Positions 55,345 through 64,000 of a stretch of DNA of 64,000 bases are shown here, one piece after another; the stretch's first letter is position 1; the number at the start of each line of letters is the position of its first letter. Source of the DNA: Fibrobacter sp. UBA4309 (GTDB taxonomy: Bacteria > Fibrobacterota > Fibrobacteria > Fibrobacterales > Fibrobacteraceae); assembly GCF_002395745.1 (NCBI RefSeq), contig NZ_DGUN01000051.1, forward strand, positions 62,001 to 126,000, given 5' to 3'. The notes below the pieces were generated by a model. It did not search any database and was not told where the DNA came from. It saw only the letters and a program-made list of their open reading frames with translations. Position numbers and translations under genes: made by a program.

Positions 55345-56464
55345 ACGTTGGACTCTTGACAGGGTAATGCATTTTATTTTGATCGTGCTTGGAACGGTCG
55401 TGGCGCTGCTCCTGGTGAACTACCTGCGCGGCGTTTTATTCCCGTTCTTCGCGGCATTCCTGATGGCCTACATAGCCGATCCGCTCGTCACGAAGTTGAC
55501 GGTCAAGGTCAAGCACCGTATTATTGCCGTCCTGATAGTGCTTCTCGGGGCGATTCTCGTTATTGGCGGTTGCTTGCGGGTCTTTGTGCCGATGGTCGTG
55601 AGCGAAGTCCGCAACCTCGGCGTACTCATCTCGAAAATGTTCAACGACTCCGAATGGTCGGCGCGCATTGCGAACCTGATGCCTGGCGACTTGTACCAGA
55701 CTATCCGCGGCATGATTTCCTGGGAACAGCTTGCAGGAGCCATGCAGAGTCTCGATTTCTGGAACGAAGTGCAGAACGTCGCGTCGAAGGTGCTGCCCGG
55801 TGCGTGGGGTGTCCTGTCTTATACAGGTTCCATATTCCTGTGGTTCTCCGGCGCGGCAATTATCTTCATGTACCTCGTGTTCATCATGCTCGACATGCCC
55901 AAGCTTCGCAAGGGCGTCTTGAACCTGGTCCCTACGCGTCTCAAGCGCGACGCGAGTTCGTTTGCGCACGAGACCGACAAGTTCATGGGCACGTATTTCC
56001 GCGCGCAGTCGCTTGTCGCGTTGACGGTCGGTATTTTGTATGCAATCGCTTTCGGCGTGATGGGACTACCCATGGGTGTTGCGTTCGGCCTCTTCTCCGG
56101 GGCGCTCAACATGATTCCCTACATGCAGCTCACCACCATCCCGCTCGCGCTGTTGCTTGCCCTGGCGTATTCACTCAACACGGGCATGCCCTTCTGGGAA
56201 GTGGCGTTAATCATTGGCGTCATCTACCTCGTGATACAAGTTATCGAGGACTTTTTCCTTGTGCCGCGCATTGTCGGGAAATCCATGAACCTGCCACCCG
56301 TAGGCATTTTGCTGAGCATCTCTATATGGGGTAAGTTGTTGGGATTCTTAGGGTTACTAGTTGCAATCCCCTTCACTTGTCTATGCTTGGTGTACATCGA
56401 GAAGCTCCAGCAAAGGGCTAGAGAAGCCCGAACCACGAAGGCAGGACCGCCCTCGGAGGCTTGA
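55337..56464 (+). CDS. AI-2E family (PerM-like) membrane permease
   Basis: The 375-residue product has about eight transmembrane helices, the family features PFFAAFLMAYIADPLV near the start, a large loop (about 90-150) and the signature region FSGALNMIPYMQLTTIPLALLLAL with IEDFFLVPRIVGKSMNLPPVGILLSI. Members export quorum signals, Na+/H+ or other solutes; the substrate cannot be told. The chosen ATG overlaps the upstream stop by eight bases. An ATG at 55367 with AGGG in front is an alternative start. Confidence 0.88.
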   Translation: MHRRWTLDRVMHFILIVLGTVVALLLVNYLRGVLFPFFAAFLMAYIADPLVTKLTVKVKHRIIAVLIVLLGAILVIGGCLRVFVPMVVSEVRNLGVLISKMFNDSEWSARIANLMPGDLYQTIRGMISWEQLAGAMQSLDFWNEVQNVASKVLPGAWGVLSYTGSIFLWFSGAAIIFMYLVFIMLDMPKLRKGVLNLVPTRLKRDASSFAHETDKFMGTYFRAQSLVALTVGILYAIAFGVMGLPMGVAFGLFSGALNMIPYMQLTTIPLALLLALAYSLNTGMPFWEVALIIGVIYLVIQVIEDFFLVPRIVGKSMNLPPVGILLSISIWGKLLGFLGLLVAIPFTCLCLVYIEKLQQRAREARTTKAGPPSEA

Positions 56465-56526
56465 TTTTATAGGCCTTGAAAAAGAATATTTTTTTAAAAA
56501 AGCATTCCACAAGGCAAAAAAAAAGG

Positions 56527-56532
56527 TATAAT
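56527..56532 (+). promoter_or_regulatory. -10 box of the HU gene
   Basis: Perfect TATAAT 45 bases before the ATG; no good -35 is seen. The A/T-rich stretch upstream could serve as an UP element. Confidence 0.6.
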
Positions 56533-56577
56533 ATCACCATACAAAACAAAACCTAACCTAACTCAAGGAGTTACAAA

Positions 56578-56877
56578 ATGAACAAACAAGATCTCATTGA
56601 AGCCGTTCTCGCCAACAAGGAAGCTGGCTTTGAATCCAAGGCCGCTGCTGGCCGCGCTGTTGACGCCGTTCTCGACGGTATCGCCGCCGGTATCAAGAAG
56701 GACGCCTCCGTTCAGCTGATCGGCTTCGGCACCTTCACTGTCAAGACCCGTGCTGCCCGCACTGGCCGCAACCCGCAGACTGGCGCCACCATCAAGATCA
56801 AGGCTTCCAAGACCGTCGGCTTCAAGGCCGGTGCTGCTCTCAAGGCTGACGCTGCCAAGGCCAAGGCTAAGAAGTAA
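56578..56877 (+). CDS. HU-family DNA-binding protein
   Basis: A 99-residue histone-like protein that bends and compacts DNA. It starts MNKQDLIEAV, has the hydrophobic core LIGFGTFTVK, the arm motif ARTGRNPQTGATIKI with the intercalating Pro, and a Lys/Ala-rich tail of about ten residues. AAGGAG lies seven bases before the ATG. The length is normal for HU with a short added tail. Codon bias suggests high expression. Confidence 0.97.
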   Translation: MNKQDLIEAVLANKEAGFESKAAAGRAVDAVLDGIAAGIKKDASVQLIGFGTFTVKTRAARTGRNPQTGATIKIKASKTVGFKAGAALKADAAKAKAKK

Positions 56878-56904
56878 TTCTTACTTTGCTTGTAACAGAG
56901 AAAA

Positions 56905-56926
56905 AGCCCTGCAATCATGCAGGGCT
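56905..56926 (+). terminator. Terminator of the HU gene
   Basis: Stem AGCCCTGC/GCAGGGCT with a 6-base loop, then TTTTTCTTTT. Confidence 0.92.
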
Positions 56927-56937
56927 TTTTCTTTTAG

Positions 56938-57011
<74 letters not shown>

Positions 57012-57093
57012 ATTAAGGTATGCCAATAGTAGAAACTTGCTCCCGTTTTGTCAAGGGTTCGGCACGCCCCGAAAATTGGTTTTTTAGGGCGTT

Positions 57094-57585
57094 TTAACGC
57101 TCGTCCGCCGGAATCCAGTACCTAAAACGGCCCGTAACATGGATTCGCGGCAACGAATCGCTGCAAATACCGCTTCGGCAATCCTGCACGTACAAATCCA
57201 GGTCCGCAGTCCAGGTGGAATCGTCTTTTTGGTCAAAACGGATAACGCTTTCGTCACCATAGACAATCCCCTTGGGAGAGCCCTCTATGCGCGCCCAGGA
57301 ATACCCCTCCACGACGGGATTGTCCCCCAGCGACGGATCGTACACCATCGCCGCAAAGGCGTCCTTGCGGTCGCTCTTTTCAATCCTTGTCTGGAAAAAG
57401 AAATAGTGCCGACGGGTGTTCGGCAGTTCCACGTCGTCTTCGCCGAGTTCCAAGGTATACGTCTTCGAATCACCGATCTGGTACTTGATATACCCGCCGC
57501 CGTCATTTTCCCAACTGCTGTTAAGGTCGCCGCAGGCCTGCAGCAACACTATACCGGCCAGGAGAAATCTAGTTGGGCTTAACAC
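57094..57585 (-). CDS. Small lipoprotein of unknown function
   Basis: With a GTG start at 57585 the 163-residue product begins with a compact lipoprotein signal (PTRFLLAGIVLLQAC, Cys about 18). The body is beta-rich (YIKYQIGDSKTYTLELGEDDVEL; YVQDCRSGICSDSLPRIHVTGRFRYW) with a Cys pair. A longer in-frame start at 57633 would give an odd Cys-rich N-terminus. It overlaps the end of the upstream gene by 17 bases. No family recognised. Confidence 0.65.
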   Translation of the reverse strand: MLSPTRFLLAGIVLLQACGDLNSSWENDGGGYIKYQIGDSKTYTLELGEDDVELPNTRRHYFFFQTRIEKSDRKDAFAAMVYDPSLGDNPVVEGYSWARIEGSPKGIVYGDESVIRFDQKDDSTWTADLDLYVQDCRSGICSDSLPRIHVTGRFRYWIPADER

Positions 57586-57985
57586 GGGGCGCTTCGAGAA
57601 TGTACAGGGGCAACGTGGCGACTTCGGCGTCATCGATGCTCAAGCGGACAATGTACTTGTCCGGACGGGCAATCTGGAGCCTCTGCATGTTGAGAATCAA
57701 GTTTACCGCTGCAGTGTCGAAACCCGTAGCTACAGGCTCGAACGGGAACTCCGACTGCATTGCCGGGACAATGGCATGCCCGCAGACATCCTCGATGACA
57801 AGCGTAATCTTGTGGGTGCCCGCCTCTGCACGCTGATAGCGCATGCGGAAGGCTGCCGCGCACTGGGGAATGACAAACGGGAACTGCTGAGGGAAGACCC
57901 TGTCAAAAGCTCCAAGGATATTGAGGCGTCCACCAACACCGTTGGCGGTCGCCGCGTCACAAATAGATGCGATTTCAATGTTCAT
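57569..57985 (-). CDS. DUF6941-like protein
   Basis: A 138-residue cytosolic protein starting MNIEIASICDAA. The pattern LNILGAFDRVFPQQFPFVIPQCAAAFRMRY resembles the DUF6941 family, a beta-sandwich of unknown role. Its ATG shares one base with the stop of the 1792-residue gene (TAATG), so it is translationally coupled to it. The link between the two functions is unknown. Confidence 0.65.
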   Translation of the reverse strand: MNIEIASICDAATANGVGGRLNILGAFDRVFPQQFPFVIPQCAAAFRMRYQRAEAGTHKITLVIEDVCGHAIVPAMQSEFPFEPVATGFDTAAVNLILNMQRLQIARPDKYIVRLSIDDAEVATLPLYILEAPRVKPN

Positions 57986-60900
57986 TAATGTACCGTCCAA
58001 GAATCGGCGCCATACTTCATGACTATGGGGCCGAAGTTTTCACCGCGACCACCGGCATTTTCCCAGCCCAGCATGCTGATATAAACGCCCCCGTCGCTCG
58101 AAATTCCGATATCCGGAGACGAACCGCGCAGGTAGTAGCCATGGTCATTGTAGAAAGAAACCTTGAAATAAGGCAGTTCGTTCTCGCCGTAAATCTTCCA
58201 TGTCGTCCCGTCAAGATGGTAGGCATGCGACTGGGCAAGATTCAGCCTGCCGTTATCATCGATAATGGCGTACAATTTACCGCCATTCACGGCAATGCTC
58301 ACGCTATGGATAAGCTTGCCTTCGGTAAACGGCCGTGAATACCGGCTCTCGCTGGAGAAAGAAATATTGCTGCCGTCCAAGGTTCCGCGCTTGACAATGG
58401 GACCGTACTTTTCCGTATCGCGGCAAGAATAGCCGATATACAGCACATTCCCGTCTACCGCCAGGTCAATGGAGCTCATGTCAGGTTCTATTTGCGCTTC
58501 TCTCTTTTCACCGAAACTGCTGTTATACATGGCATAGTAACCCTGGTACTGGGCCGTATTGCCGACATACACGGCGATAAATTTCCCGTTCGAGGCAAAG
58601 ACTCCCTTGATCTCACGGGACCTGTTCGAAGAAATCCTGGTAGAACTCCACGTATTACCGCTCTTGTTTGCAAAGTAAGGCAGATTGTCGGTTTTTCCAA
58701 TATACAGGACTGTCGGCGACGAACCTCCATTCTTTACGGCAATATCGACAAACGAAGCCGTTTCGGTAATCAAAGACCCGATAGACGACCAAGCCGACGT
58801 GCCGTTGGCCGACTTGTAGGCATCGACCTTACCGGAGCTCGTAAGCACGGCAAGGAACGCGTCTGTACCGTTATTGGCAACGGCAATCATCACAATGGAA
58901 TCCCTCGATGTAAAGGAAGATACATCCATCGAAGTCCAGGCAGAACCGTTATAGTACTTGGATCCGATCATGTTCGAGGCTGTCAGGTAGACCTCCAGCG
59001 GCTTGCTGCCCACAACCGTGAGCACCGGCGGCGTCGGAAACTTGGACTTGGCCAAAACCGTATCTGTCGCCAAGTTCTTCCATGCCTTGGCAAAATACAC
59101 CTTACGGCAGACTTCCTGGGCGCGGTGACGCAAGTAGAACGCCTCGTTTACCGCAGTCGCATTGCTGTCACGGTAATCCAGGCAGAACCTTCTTTGGTCG
59201 CCATCCGTGCTGCTGCGGACGAACGCCTGGTAGAACTCGGCTATATTCGTATCGAGCGAACCATCCTTGGGGCCTTCGAAGGGACCTCCGGCGACATTGC
59301 TGAATCTCCAGTTGAACTTCTGGTTGTCAGGATCGCCGATGGGTCCCATGGTAGAATTCATGCCGCCCCATTCCGTCGTGTAGAAGCTATAGCCCTCTGC
59401 AGAGACCGAGGAGTCCCCGCTCCATACGTAAACGGTATCGGCAGCGGTAATGACGCCCTTCGGCGGAGAAACGATAATCTTGACTTGAGTCGTATCGCTG
59501 AAGGTCATTCCCGTGCTGATTTCTTCGGCAGTGACAACGCAGTAGATGTCTTCGCCTTTTTCGGTGTACGAAGAATCCCTGAACGCGTAGAACAGCACGA
59601 CCGGGTTGCCGTGGTCATCGTACTGGATATTGTCGATAAAGCTGTAGAGTGGCTCATCCTTTATGGCCTTGTTGTTGCTGCTGTAGTAGCACTGCCACTT
59701 GTACCAGCTCACGTTGTTGTTGGGCCATACGTCATCGTTCTTCGTCGCCGACAGGTCGAATGACTGGCCGGGCATCACGTAAATGAGTTCGTCCTTTACG
59801 GTAATCACCGGAGTCCCGGTGCTATAGGTGATAAATGTCGTGTCGCGGGCGGTATTGCCGTCATCGTCGGTCACGCGCACGATACAGCTGTAGTTCATCG
59901 TCGCGGCCGGCGCTTCCCAGGTGGCGCTCACGTCACTGAATGTCTTCCAGTTGTTTTCGATGGTCGATGGCGTACCGCAGCTCCATTCGTACTTGACAAT
60001 GCTGCCGTAGCCGTCATGCGCCGTCGCATCGAGGACGATATTGAACCCTTCGCGGACAGTGATATTTTCGCGCTTCACGGTAACCGTCGGCGGGTCGAGA
60101 AGGACCGTGATATGGGCGGTATCGCGGGCCGTATTGCCGTCGTCGTCGGTCACCTGGATAACGCACCAGTAATCATTATAGGCCGTAGACGGCATCGTCA
60201 CGGAGTGTTCCGGCGAGGAATTCGAGGAGTAAGTGAAATTGATGGCGGAACCGCTCGGGCCGCAGCCCCACTCGTATTTCTTGATAGAACCGTTCAAGAA
60301 GGTGCTGTTGTACTGCGTGGAATCCCTGGCATCCGCATCGAGGTTCACGACATCCTTGATCGTGACCGTCGGATTGTTCAAGACATGGACCGTCGGCGAT
60401 GCACGCAACACGTTGTACGTCGCCGTATCACTTGCCGTATTGCCGTCATCGTCGGTCACGCGGACAGCGCAGAAGTAGTTCCCTGCGGTATTCGGCATGG
60501 TGACCTTCGTGGTGCGGTTGAACGTAAGCCAGTTTTCGTCCAGGAAATCCTTGGACTTGGCACAGGACTTCTCGTACTTGACAACCTGGCCAAGGGAATC
60601 GCCCGCCATGAACAAGAAGTCCACTTCGTCGTTGATGGTGAGCGTCTGCTGCTTGATGTTCAGGTGTACGTACGGCTTGTCGGCGACTACCTCGAAGTCG
60701 AGGGTATCGCGAGCAGTTTCTTCGTCATCGTCAGTCGCCTCGAAGACGCAGAAGTAGCTGGTTTCTTCGCCAGGGAGCGTAACCGTGACCGTCTCGCTAT
60801 GGGTCGCAGCGGGCGGATCAATCGTAATCTTGTGGTCCGAGAGAGCCGCGGCAAGGCCGCTCTTTTGGGCGCTGCAGCCCCAAGAAATCTTGTTGACCGT

Positions 60901-63363
60901 ACCAAGCTTGTCGCTTGCAGAAACATTCACCTCGACCGAGGACTTGATCTTCTGCCTTGTCCTGCTTTCCGTCGTCGCGGTAATCTTCGGCGGGTCAGAA
61001 ATCACGTTCACGGTAATCTTGTCGGTGCTCGTCTTGCCGTCGTCATTGGTAATCTCCACGGAAACAACGTGTGTGCCCTTCGTTTTCCAGGAAAGGGAGC
61101 CCGACGTGGTGTTGGCTTCGATGCACGATACGGCACCACCGCAGTCCCAGGAGAGCGTGTACTTGTCGTTGGTGGGGTCGTCGTTGTTCGGGATGACCTC
61201 GAGGTTCACATGGATAGTGTCATTCACGGAAATGGTCGTGTCGCTACCCGGCTCGATAAAGAAGGCGGCGGGCTTGTCACTCAAGAAGCCGAAGCGAACG
61301 ACGTTGGAACTGCTGCCACCCTTGCGGTCGGTTTGGGCCACCATGTTGTAGAATGTAGACGCCTTCATCTCGGCGGGGAAATCCTCTTGCTTGAGCGAGA
61401 CCTCGGCGGTACTGTCGGCCTTGACCTTCACGGCGACAGCCGCCATCTTGTCCACGTTCGTCACGAAGAACAGCGAGTCGGGCATCGGGTGCGCGTCGGC
61501 AATCTTCACGGTGAACTTGAGTGTCTCGGTATTCTTTTCCATGGCGGCGGCCTTGCCGTTCACCGTCAACCGGATCGAAGACGCCATGACGACAAAGTCC
61601 TGCTTGATTGTCGGAGACTTGAGTCCAGCACTGTCGGTCGCAAACACCTCGAACGTGTGCTTGCCATCGGTAAGGTCATCCAGCTGCACACGCCACGTCC
61701 ACTTGTTCGTAAACTTGTTGTACCCGCCAAAGAACGAGAGCTCCTGGCTCTTGCCGTCCAGCAGCGCCTCGACCGTCTTTACCTGCGAACCAAAGTCTTC
61801 CGCCTTGCCCGAAAATTCCACGGAGCGGCCAAAGAGCGTGTCTATCGGGGTATCTAAAATCACGTTCGGTTCCACGGGGTCTTTCATGACCCTGTTTCCG
61901 AGATTGATTGTCTGGCCCACTTCGATATGGCGGTACGGAAGCGTATCAGGATCGTAACCGTATCCGGCCGTGTCGCGAACAATCATGCGGTACGAACCCG
62001 ACGGAACGTTCACGCTGTAATAGCCCTTGTCGTTGGTAGTCGCCAGGTAGCTATTTACGGAATCCTTGAACTCGACGAGAATTCCCGAGTGCCTGGAACG
62101 GCCCTGGTACTGCACGTGTCCCATGAATACGCCATAGGGGTTCTTCAAGTCGACAAGGAGGAACATGCGCGGGCGCTTGGTCCCGTCCTTGTCCTTAATC
62201 TTATCGGCATAGACGGTATCGTATCCGTCAGTCACCCAGACATCCCAATAAATACGGCCTGTAAGATTGAGCTTGTTATTGCCGTCCGCATCCACTGCGA
62301 CAAAATACGATTCCTTGAGATCCTCGGCAACCAGGTAGCGGTTGGTGAAATTGGGAACGAATTCTTCGATGCTCGTGTCGCTCTGGATCGGGTTCGCCGC
62401 ACGGACAAAGTAGCGCAGGGCGGCAGGATTGTCGGCATCGGTCGCCTCGAAATGCAGGATAAGGCGTTCCTTCTCGTTCTGCGTAGAATTGTCGTCCGGG
62501 CTAATCAGCTTGAGTTTCGGGAGCTGGTTGAAATGCAGGTTCACGCTGTCCCTTGTCTCGTTGCCATCGTCATCAATGGCGATGATATAGATTTTCTGGT
62601 TGCCGACGGAATCCACCTTGGCGGAATCGTACTTGATTGTCACCGAAAGCGTGTCATCGCCCAGTTTTTCGAACTTCCACTTCTCGGGTTCACCCTTACC
62701 GCCGGCATCGAGGTCTATCTTGAGGCTCTCGATGGAACCAAAGGAATCCAGCGCCACCATCGGGAACGTGATCTCACCCTTGTAGTTCGTCCACAGGGTA
62801 TCCTTGGGAACATTCAGGTACGGAGGAGTGTCGATAACACGAATGTACTGGCCGATGCCAGCCGTGTCGCGGGCATTGTTGCCGTCGATAGCAATGAACA
62901 GGGGGCTGTAAAGACCCGTAGCAGTATAGACACGGGCGAACGGAGTGGCGTTCGCGCTATTCTCGGTCACGTAGTTACATCCCTTGCCCGTCTCGCCCTG
63001 GGAGTAGAATTCGCAGTCCTTCTTGAGCGTGTCCTTGTTGTCCTTGCTGTACGGTTCCTCGAAATGCCAGATATAGCGGTAGACCTTGTCGGAGTTGTAG
63101 CGCAAGAAGCCCATGAGGTACACCGTATCGTTTACCGTAATGGTAAGGGTGTCGTACACCAGCACGGAGTCCGGATTGCTCAAGTTGATGATGGAGTCAG
63201 CGAAGGCTTCCGCATTCTCGAACGGCTTGTTGAACGCGAATACGACCGAATGGTTGTTGCGGAGGTTTACGTTTTCCTTGATAGAGGATTCCCTGGAGCA
63301 TCCGAACAGGCATGCCATGCTCAGGGCAAGAAAAATGGACAAACAAGGTCTTCTAAATCGCAT
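57985..63363 (-). CDS. Giant surface lipoprotein with Cys-paired PKD-like repeats
   Basis: A 1792-residue lipoprotein (lipobox ACLFGC, Cys about 22). After an N-terminal region come beta-sandwich domains: a carboxypeptidase-regulatory-like one (about 435-490; GILVEFKDSVNSYLATTNDKG) and at least six PKD/cadherin-like repeats (about 750-1250) marked by VTDDDGNTARDT or close variants. Most carry one WxC-like Cys and one YxCxV Cys, which could form a disulfide per repeat. The C-terminal 350 residues look like a beta-propeller (SIDLAVDGNVLYIGYS, VSIAVNGGKLYAI). The ATG at 63363 has AAGGA six bases upstream. It probably binds substrate or anchors other proteins at the surface. Confidence 0.8.
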   Translation of the reverse strand: MRFRRPCLSIFLALSMACLFGCSRESSIKENVNLRNNHSVVFAFNKPFENAEAFADSIINLSNPDSVLVYDTLTITVNDTVYLMGFLRYNSDKVYRYIWHFEEPYSKDNKDTLKKDCEFYSQGETGKGCNYVTENSANATPFARVYTATGLYSPLFIAIDGNNARDTAGIGQYIRVIDTPPYLNVPKDTLWTNYKGEITFPMVALDSFGSIESLKIDLDAGGKGEPEKWKFEKLGDDTLSVTIKYDSAKVDSVGNQKIYIIAIDDDGNETRDSVNLHFNQLPKLKLISPDDNSTQNEKERLILHFEATDADNPAALRYFVRAANPIQSDTSIEEFVPNFTNRYLVAEDLKESYFVAVDADGNNKLNLTGRIYWDVWVTDGYDTVYADKIKDKDGTKRPRMFLLVDLKNPYGVFMGHVQYQGRSRHSGILVEFKDSVNSYLATTNDKGYYSVNVPSGSYRMIVRDTAGYGYDPDTLPYRHIEVGQTINLGNRVMKDPVEPNVILDTPIDTLFGRSVEFSGKAEDFGSQVKTVEALLDGKSQELSFFGGYNKFTNKWTWRVQLDDLTDGKHTFEVFATDSAGLKSPTIKQDFVVMASSIRLTVNGKAAAMEKNTETLKFTVKIADAHPMPDSLFFVTNVDKMAAVAVKVKADSTAEVSLKQEDFPAEMKASTFYNMVAQTDRKGGSSSNVVRFGFLSDKPAAFFIEPGSDTTISVNDTIHVNLEVIPNNDDPTNDKYTLSWDCGGAVSCIEANTTSGSLSWKTKGTHVVSVEITNDDGKTSTDKITVNVISDPPKITATTESRTRQKIKSSVEVNVSASDKLGTVNKISWGCSAQKSGLAAALSDHKITIDPPAATHSETVTVTLPGEETSYFCVFEATDDDEETARDTLDFEVVADKPYVHLNIKQQTLTINDEVDFLFMAGDSLGQVVKYEKSCAKSKDFLDENWLTFNRTTKVTMPNTAGNYFCAVRVTDDDGNTASDTATYNVLRASPTVHVLNNPTVTIKDVVNLDADARDSTQYNSTFLNGSIKKYEWGCGPSGSAINFTYSSNSSPEHSVTMPSTAYNDYWCVIQVTDDDGNTARDTAHITVLLDPPTVTVKRENITVREGFNIVLDATAHDGYGSIVKYEWSCGTPSTIENNWKTFSDVSATWEAPAATMNYSCIVRVTDDDGNTARDTTFITYSTGTPVITVKDELIYVMPGQSFDLSATKNDDVWPNNNVSWYKWQCYYSSNNKAIKDEPLYSFIDNIQYDDHGNPVVLFYAFRDSSYTEKGEDIYCVVTAEEISTGMTFSDTTQVKIIVSPPKGVITAADTVYVWSGDSSVSAEGYSFYTTEWGGMNSTMGPIGDPDNQKFNWRFSNVAGGPFEGPKDGSLDTNIAEFYQAFVRSSTDGDQRRFCLDYRDSNATAVNEAFYLRHRAQEVCRKVYFAKAWKNLATDTVLAKSKFPTPPVLTVVGSKPLEVYLTASNMIGSKYYNGSAWTSMDVSSFTSRDSIVMIAVANNGTDAFLAVLTSSGKVDAYKSANGTSAWSSIGSLITETASFVDIAVKNGGSSPTVLYIGKTDNLPYFANKSGNTWSSTRISSNRSREIKGVFASNGKFIAVYVGNTAQYQGYYAMYNSSFGEKREAQIEPDMSSIDLAVDGNVLYIGYSCRDTEKYGPIVKRGTLDGSNISFSSESRYSRPFTEGKLIHSVSIAVNGGKLYAIIDDNGRLNLAQSHAYHLDGTTWKIYGENELPYFKVSFYNDHGYYLRGSSPDIGISSDGGVYISMLGWENAGGRGENFGPIVMKYGADSWTVH

Positions 63364-63503
63364 ATCCAATCCTTTTTTATTGACGGACAAGAACAGGGCC
63401 CTTCGTGGGGGCTCTCTTGATTTAAATTTATCTTTTTATTGGCGAAAACAAACACTATATTATTCTTTATATATTCCCGAATGTACCACTTTTGAGGTTT
63501 TTT

Positions 63504-64000
63504 ATGGACATTATCCCGCTTTGGTATTGGCTGGCCGTCTTTTTCGCCCTGGGCGCCTGTGTCGGGAGCTTCTACAACGTTATCGTCTACCGCATGCCGC
63601 GCGGCATTTCGCTTATCAATCCGCCGAGCCATTGTCCGCTATGCAAAAAGCACATCCCTATCCGCTATAACCTGCCCATTGTCGGTTGGCTCTGGCTCCG
63701 TGGCAAAAGCGCCTGTTGCAAACAACCTATCAGTATCATCTATCCTATCGGGGAAGCCCTCTGCGGCATTCTCGGGGCCTTGTCGCTCTATGCGGCCACC
63801 GGTTTCACGCTCGATTTCGGCGCTCCGGTCCTGGATGTCGAAATCTGGGGGCGCGCCCTCGGCCTATTCTGGCTATTGTTGGGAGCTTATCCGGTATGCG
63901 CGGTCGACACCAAGTACAAGTTGATACCCGACTCCATCTCTGTCGGCGGCATTGTCGCCGGATTGCTGATTTCGTTTATCCCGGGAGGCGTGACTCCGCT
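63504..64000 (+). CDS. Prepilin peptidase (A24 family), partial at window edge
   Basis: Inner-membrane peptidase that cuts and N-methylates type IV pilin or pseudopilin precursors. The visible 165 residues show the N-terminal helix with GACVGSFYNVIVYRMPRG, the zinc-binding cysteines (HCPLCKKH and SACCKQ, one pair is CC rather than CxxC), and the first catalytic Asp region CAVDTKYKLIPD. GAGG stands six bases before the ATG. The rest lies beyond the window. Confidence 0.9.
   Translation, partial: MDIIPLWYWLAVFFALGACVGSFYNVIVYRMPRGISLINPPSHCPLCKKHIPIRYNLPIVGWLWLRGKSACCKQPISIIYPIGEALCGILGALSLYAATGFTLDFGAPVLDVEIWGRALGLFWLLLGAYPVCAVDTKYKLIPDSISVGGIVAGLLISFIPGGVTP

Noticed and set aside
63505..63519. 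TGGACATTATCCC after the prepilin peptidase start as another operator.
   Set aside because: It lies inside the coding region, the half-site distance is wrong and no -10 box follows at the fixed distance.

Overview
The window comes from a Fibrobacter genome, most likely F. succinogenes or a close relative. The evidence is a dense run of secreted plant-wall enzymes with CBM6 modules, a recurrent Fibrobacter-type C-terminal module, a TIGR02147-type regulator known from Fibrobacter paralogous families, and TAnnTTT(A/G)-like -10 elements of the Fibrobacteres-Chlorobi-Bacteroidetes kind. No mobile element, phage or CRISPR array was seen.

Region 1 (98-41176) is a hemicellulose-degradation island of seventeen secreted enzymes plus a regulator and lipoprotein pair, nearly all on the minus strand. 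Running leftwards they attack the xylan backbone (two GH10, one GH30, one GH5-like), its arabinose, xylose, fucose and galactose decorations (four GH43, GH127, GH27, GH95, GH2, a GH141-like beta-helix protein) and its ester groups (two CE6 acetyl esterases, two CE1/feruloyl-esterase-like proteins). Most have signal peptide, catalytic domain, CBM6 and one of three C-terminal tails. Three adjacent pairs are tandem duplicates (GH10, CE6, GH43). The main discovery is a 15-bp near-palindrome, T[TG]GATAA-N3-GTC[AC]A, in front of 15 transcription units. In 13 of 15 it lies exactly 43 bp upstream of a TAnnTTTA -10 box, the position of a class-I activator. One copy drives the TIGR02147-type regulator, whose ATG begins right after its -10, so that mRNA looks leaderless. 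This predicts a single autoregulated hemicellulose regulon. A 27-codon membrane microprotein is hidden at the end of the first CE6 gene.

Region 2 (41314-46865) holds signalling genes. A minus-strand group encodes a ppGpp-type HD hydrolase, a separate RelA/SpoT synthetase, a membrane sensor PP2C phosphatase and a STAS antagonist. Divergent to it is an ECF sigma factor, a probable anti-sigma protein and a Cys/His-rich ZraP/CnrX-like periplasmic sensor.

Region 3 (46935-50472) has a SIMPL protein, three small secreted proteins that share a promoter motif (ATTATGCATTTGAC with consensus-like -35 and -10), a decayed C13-peptidase remnant and an array of short perfect hairpins. Region 4 (50473-57011) holds pgi, a CnoX-like co-chaperone, a zinc-ribbon protein followed by two membrane proteins, one of which joins a periplasmic sensor-like domain to half an AraC DNA-binding domain, an AI-2E-family permease, HU and tRNA-Val(GAC). 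Region 5 (57094-64000) has a small lipoprotein, a DUF6941-like protein, a 1792-residue repeat lipoprotein and the start of a prepilin peptidase cut by the window edge.
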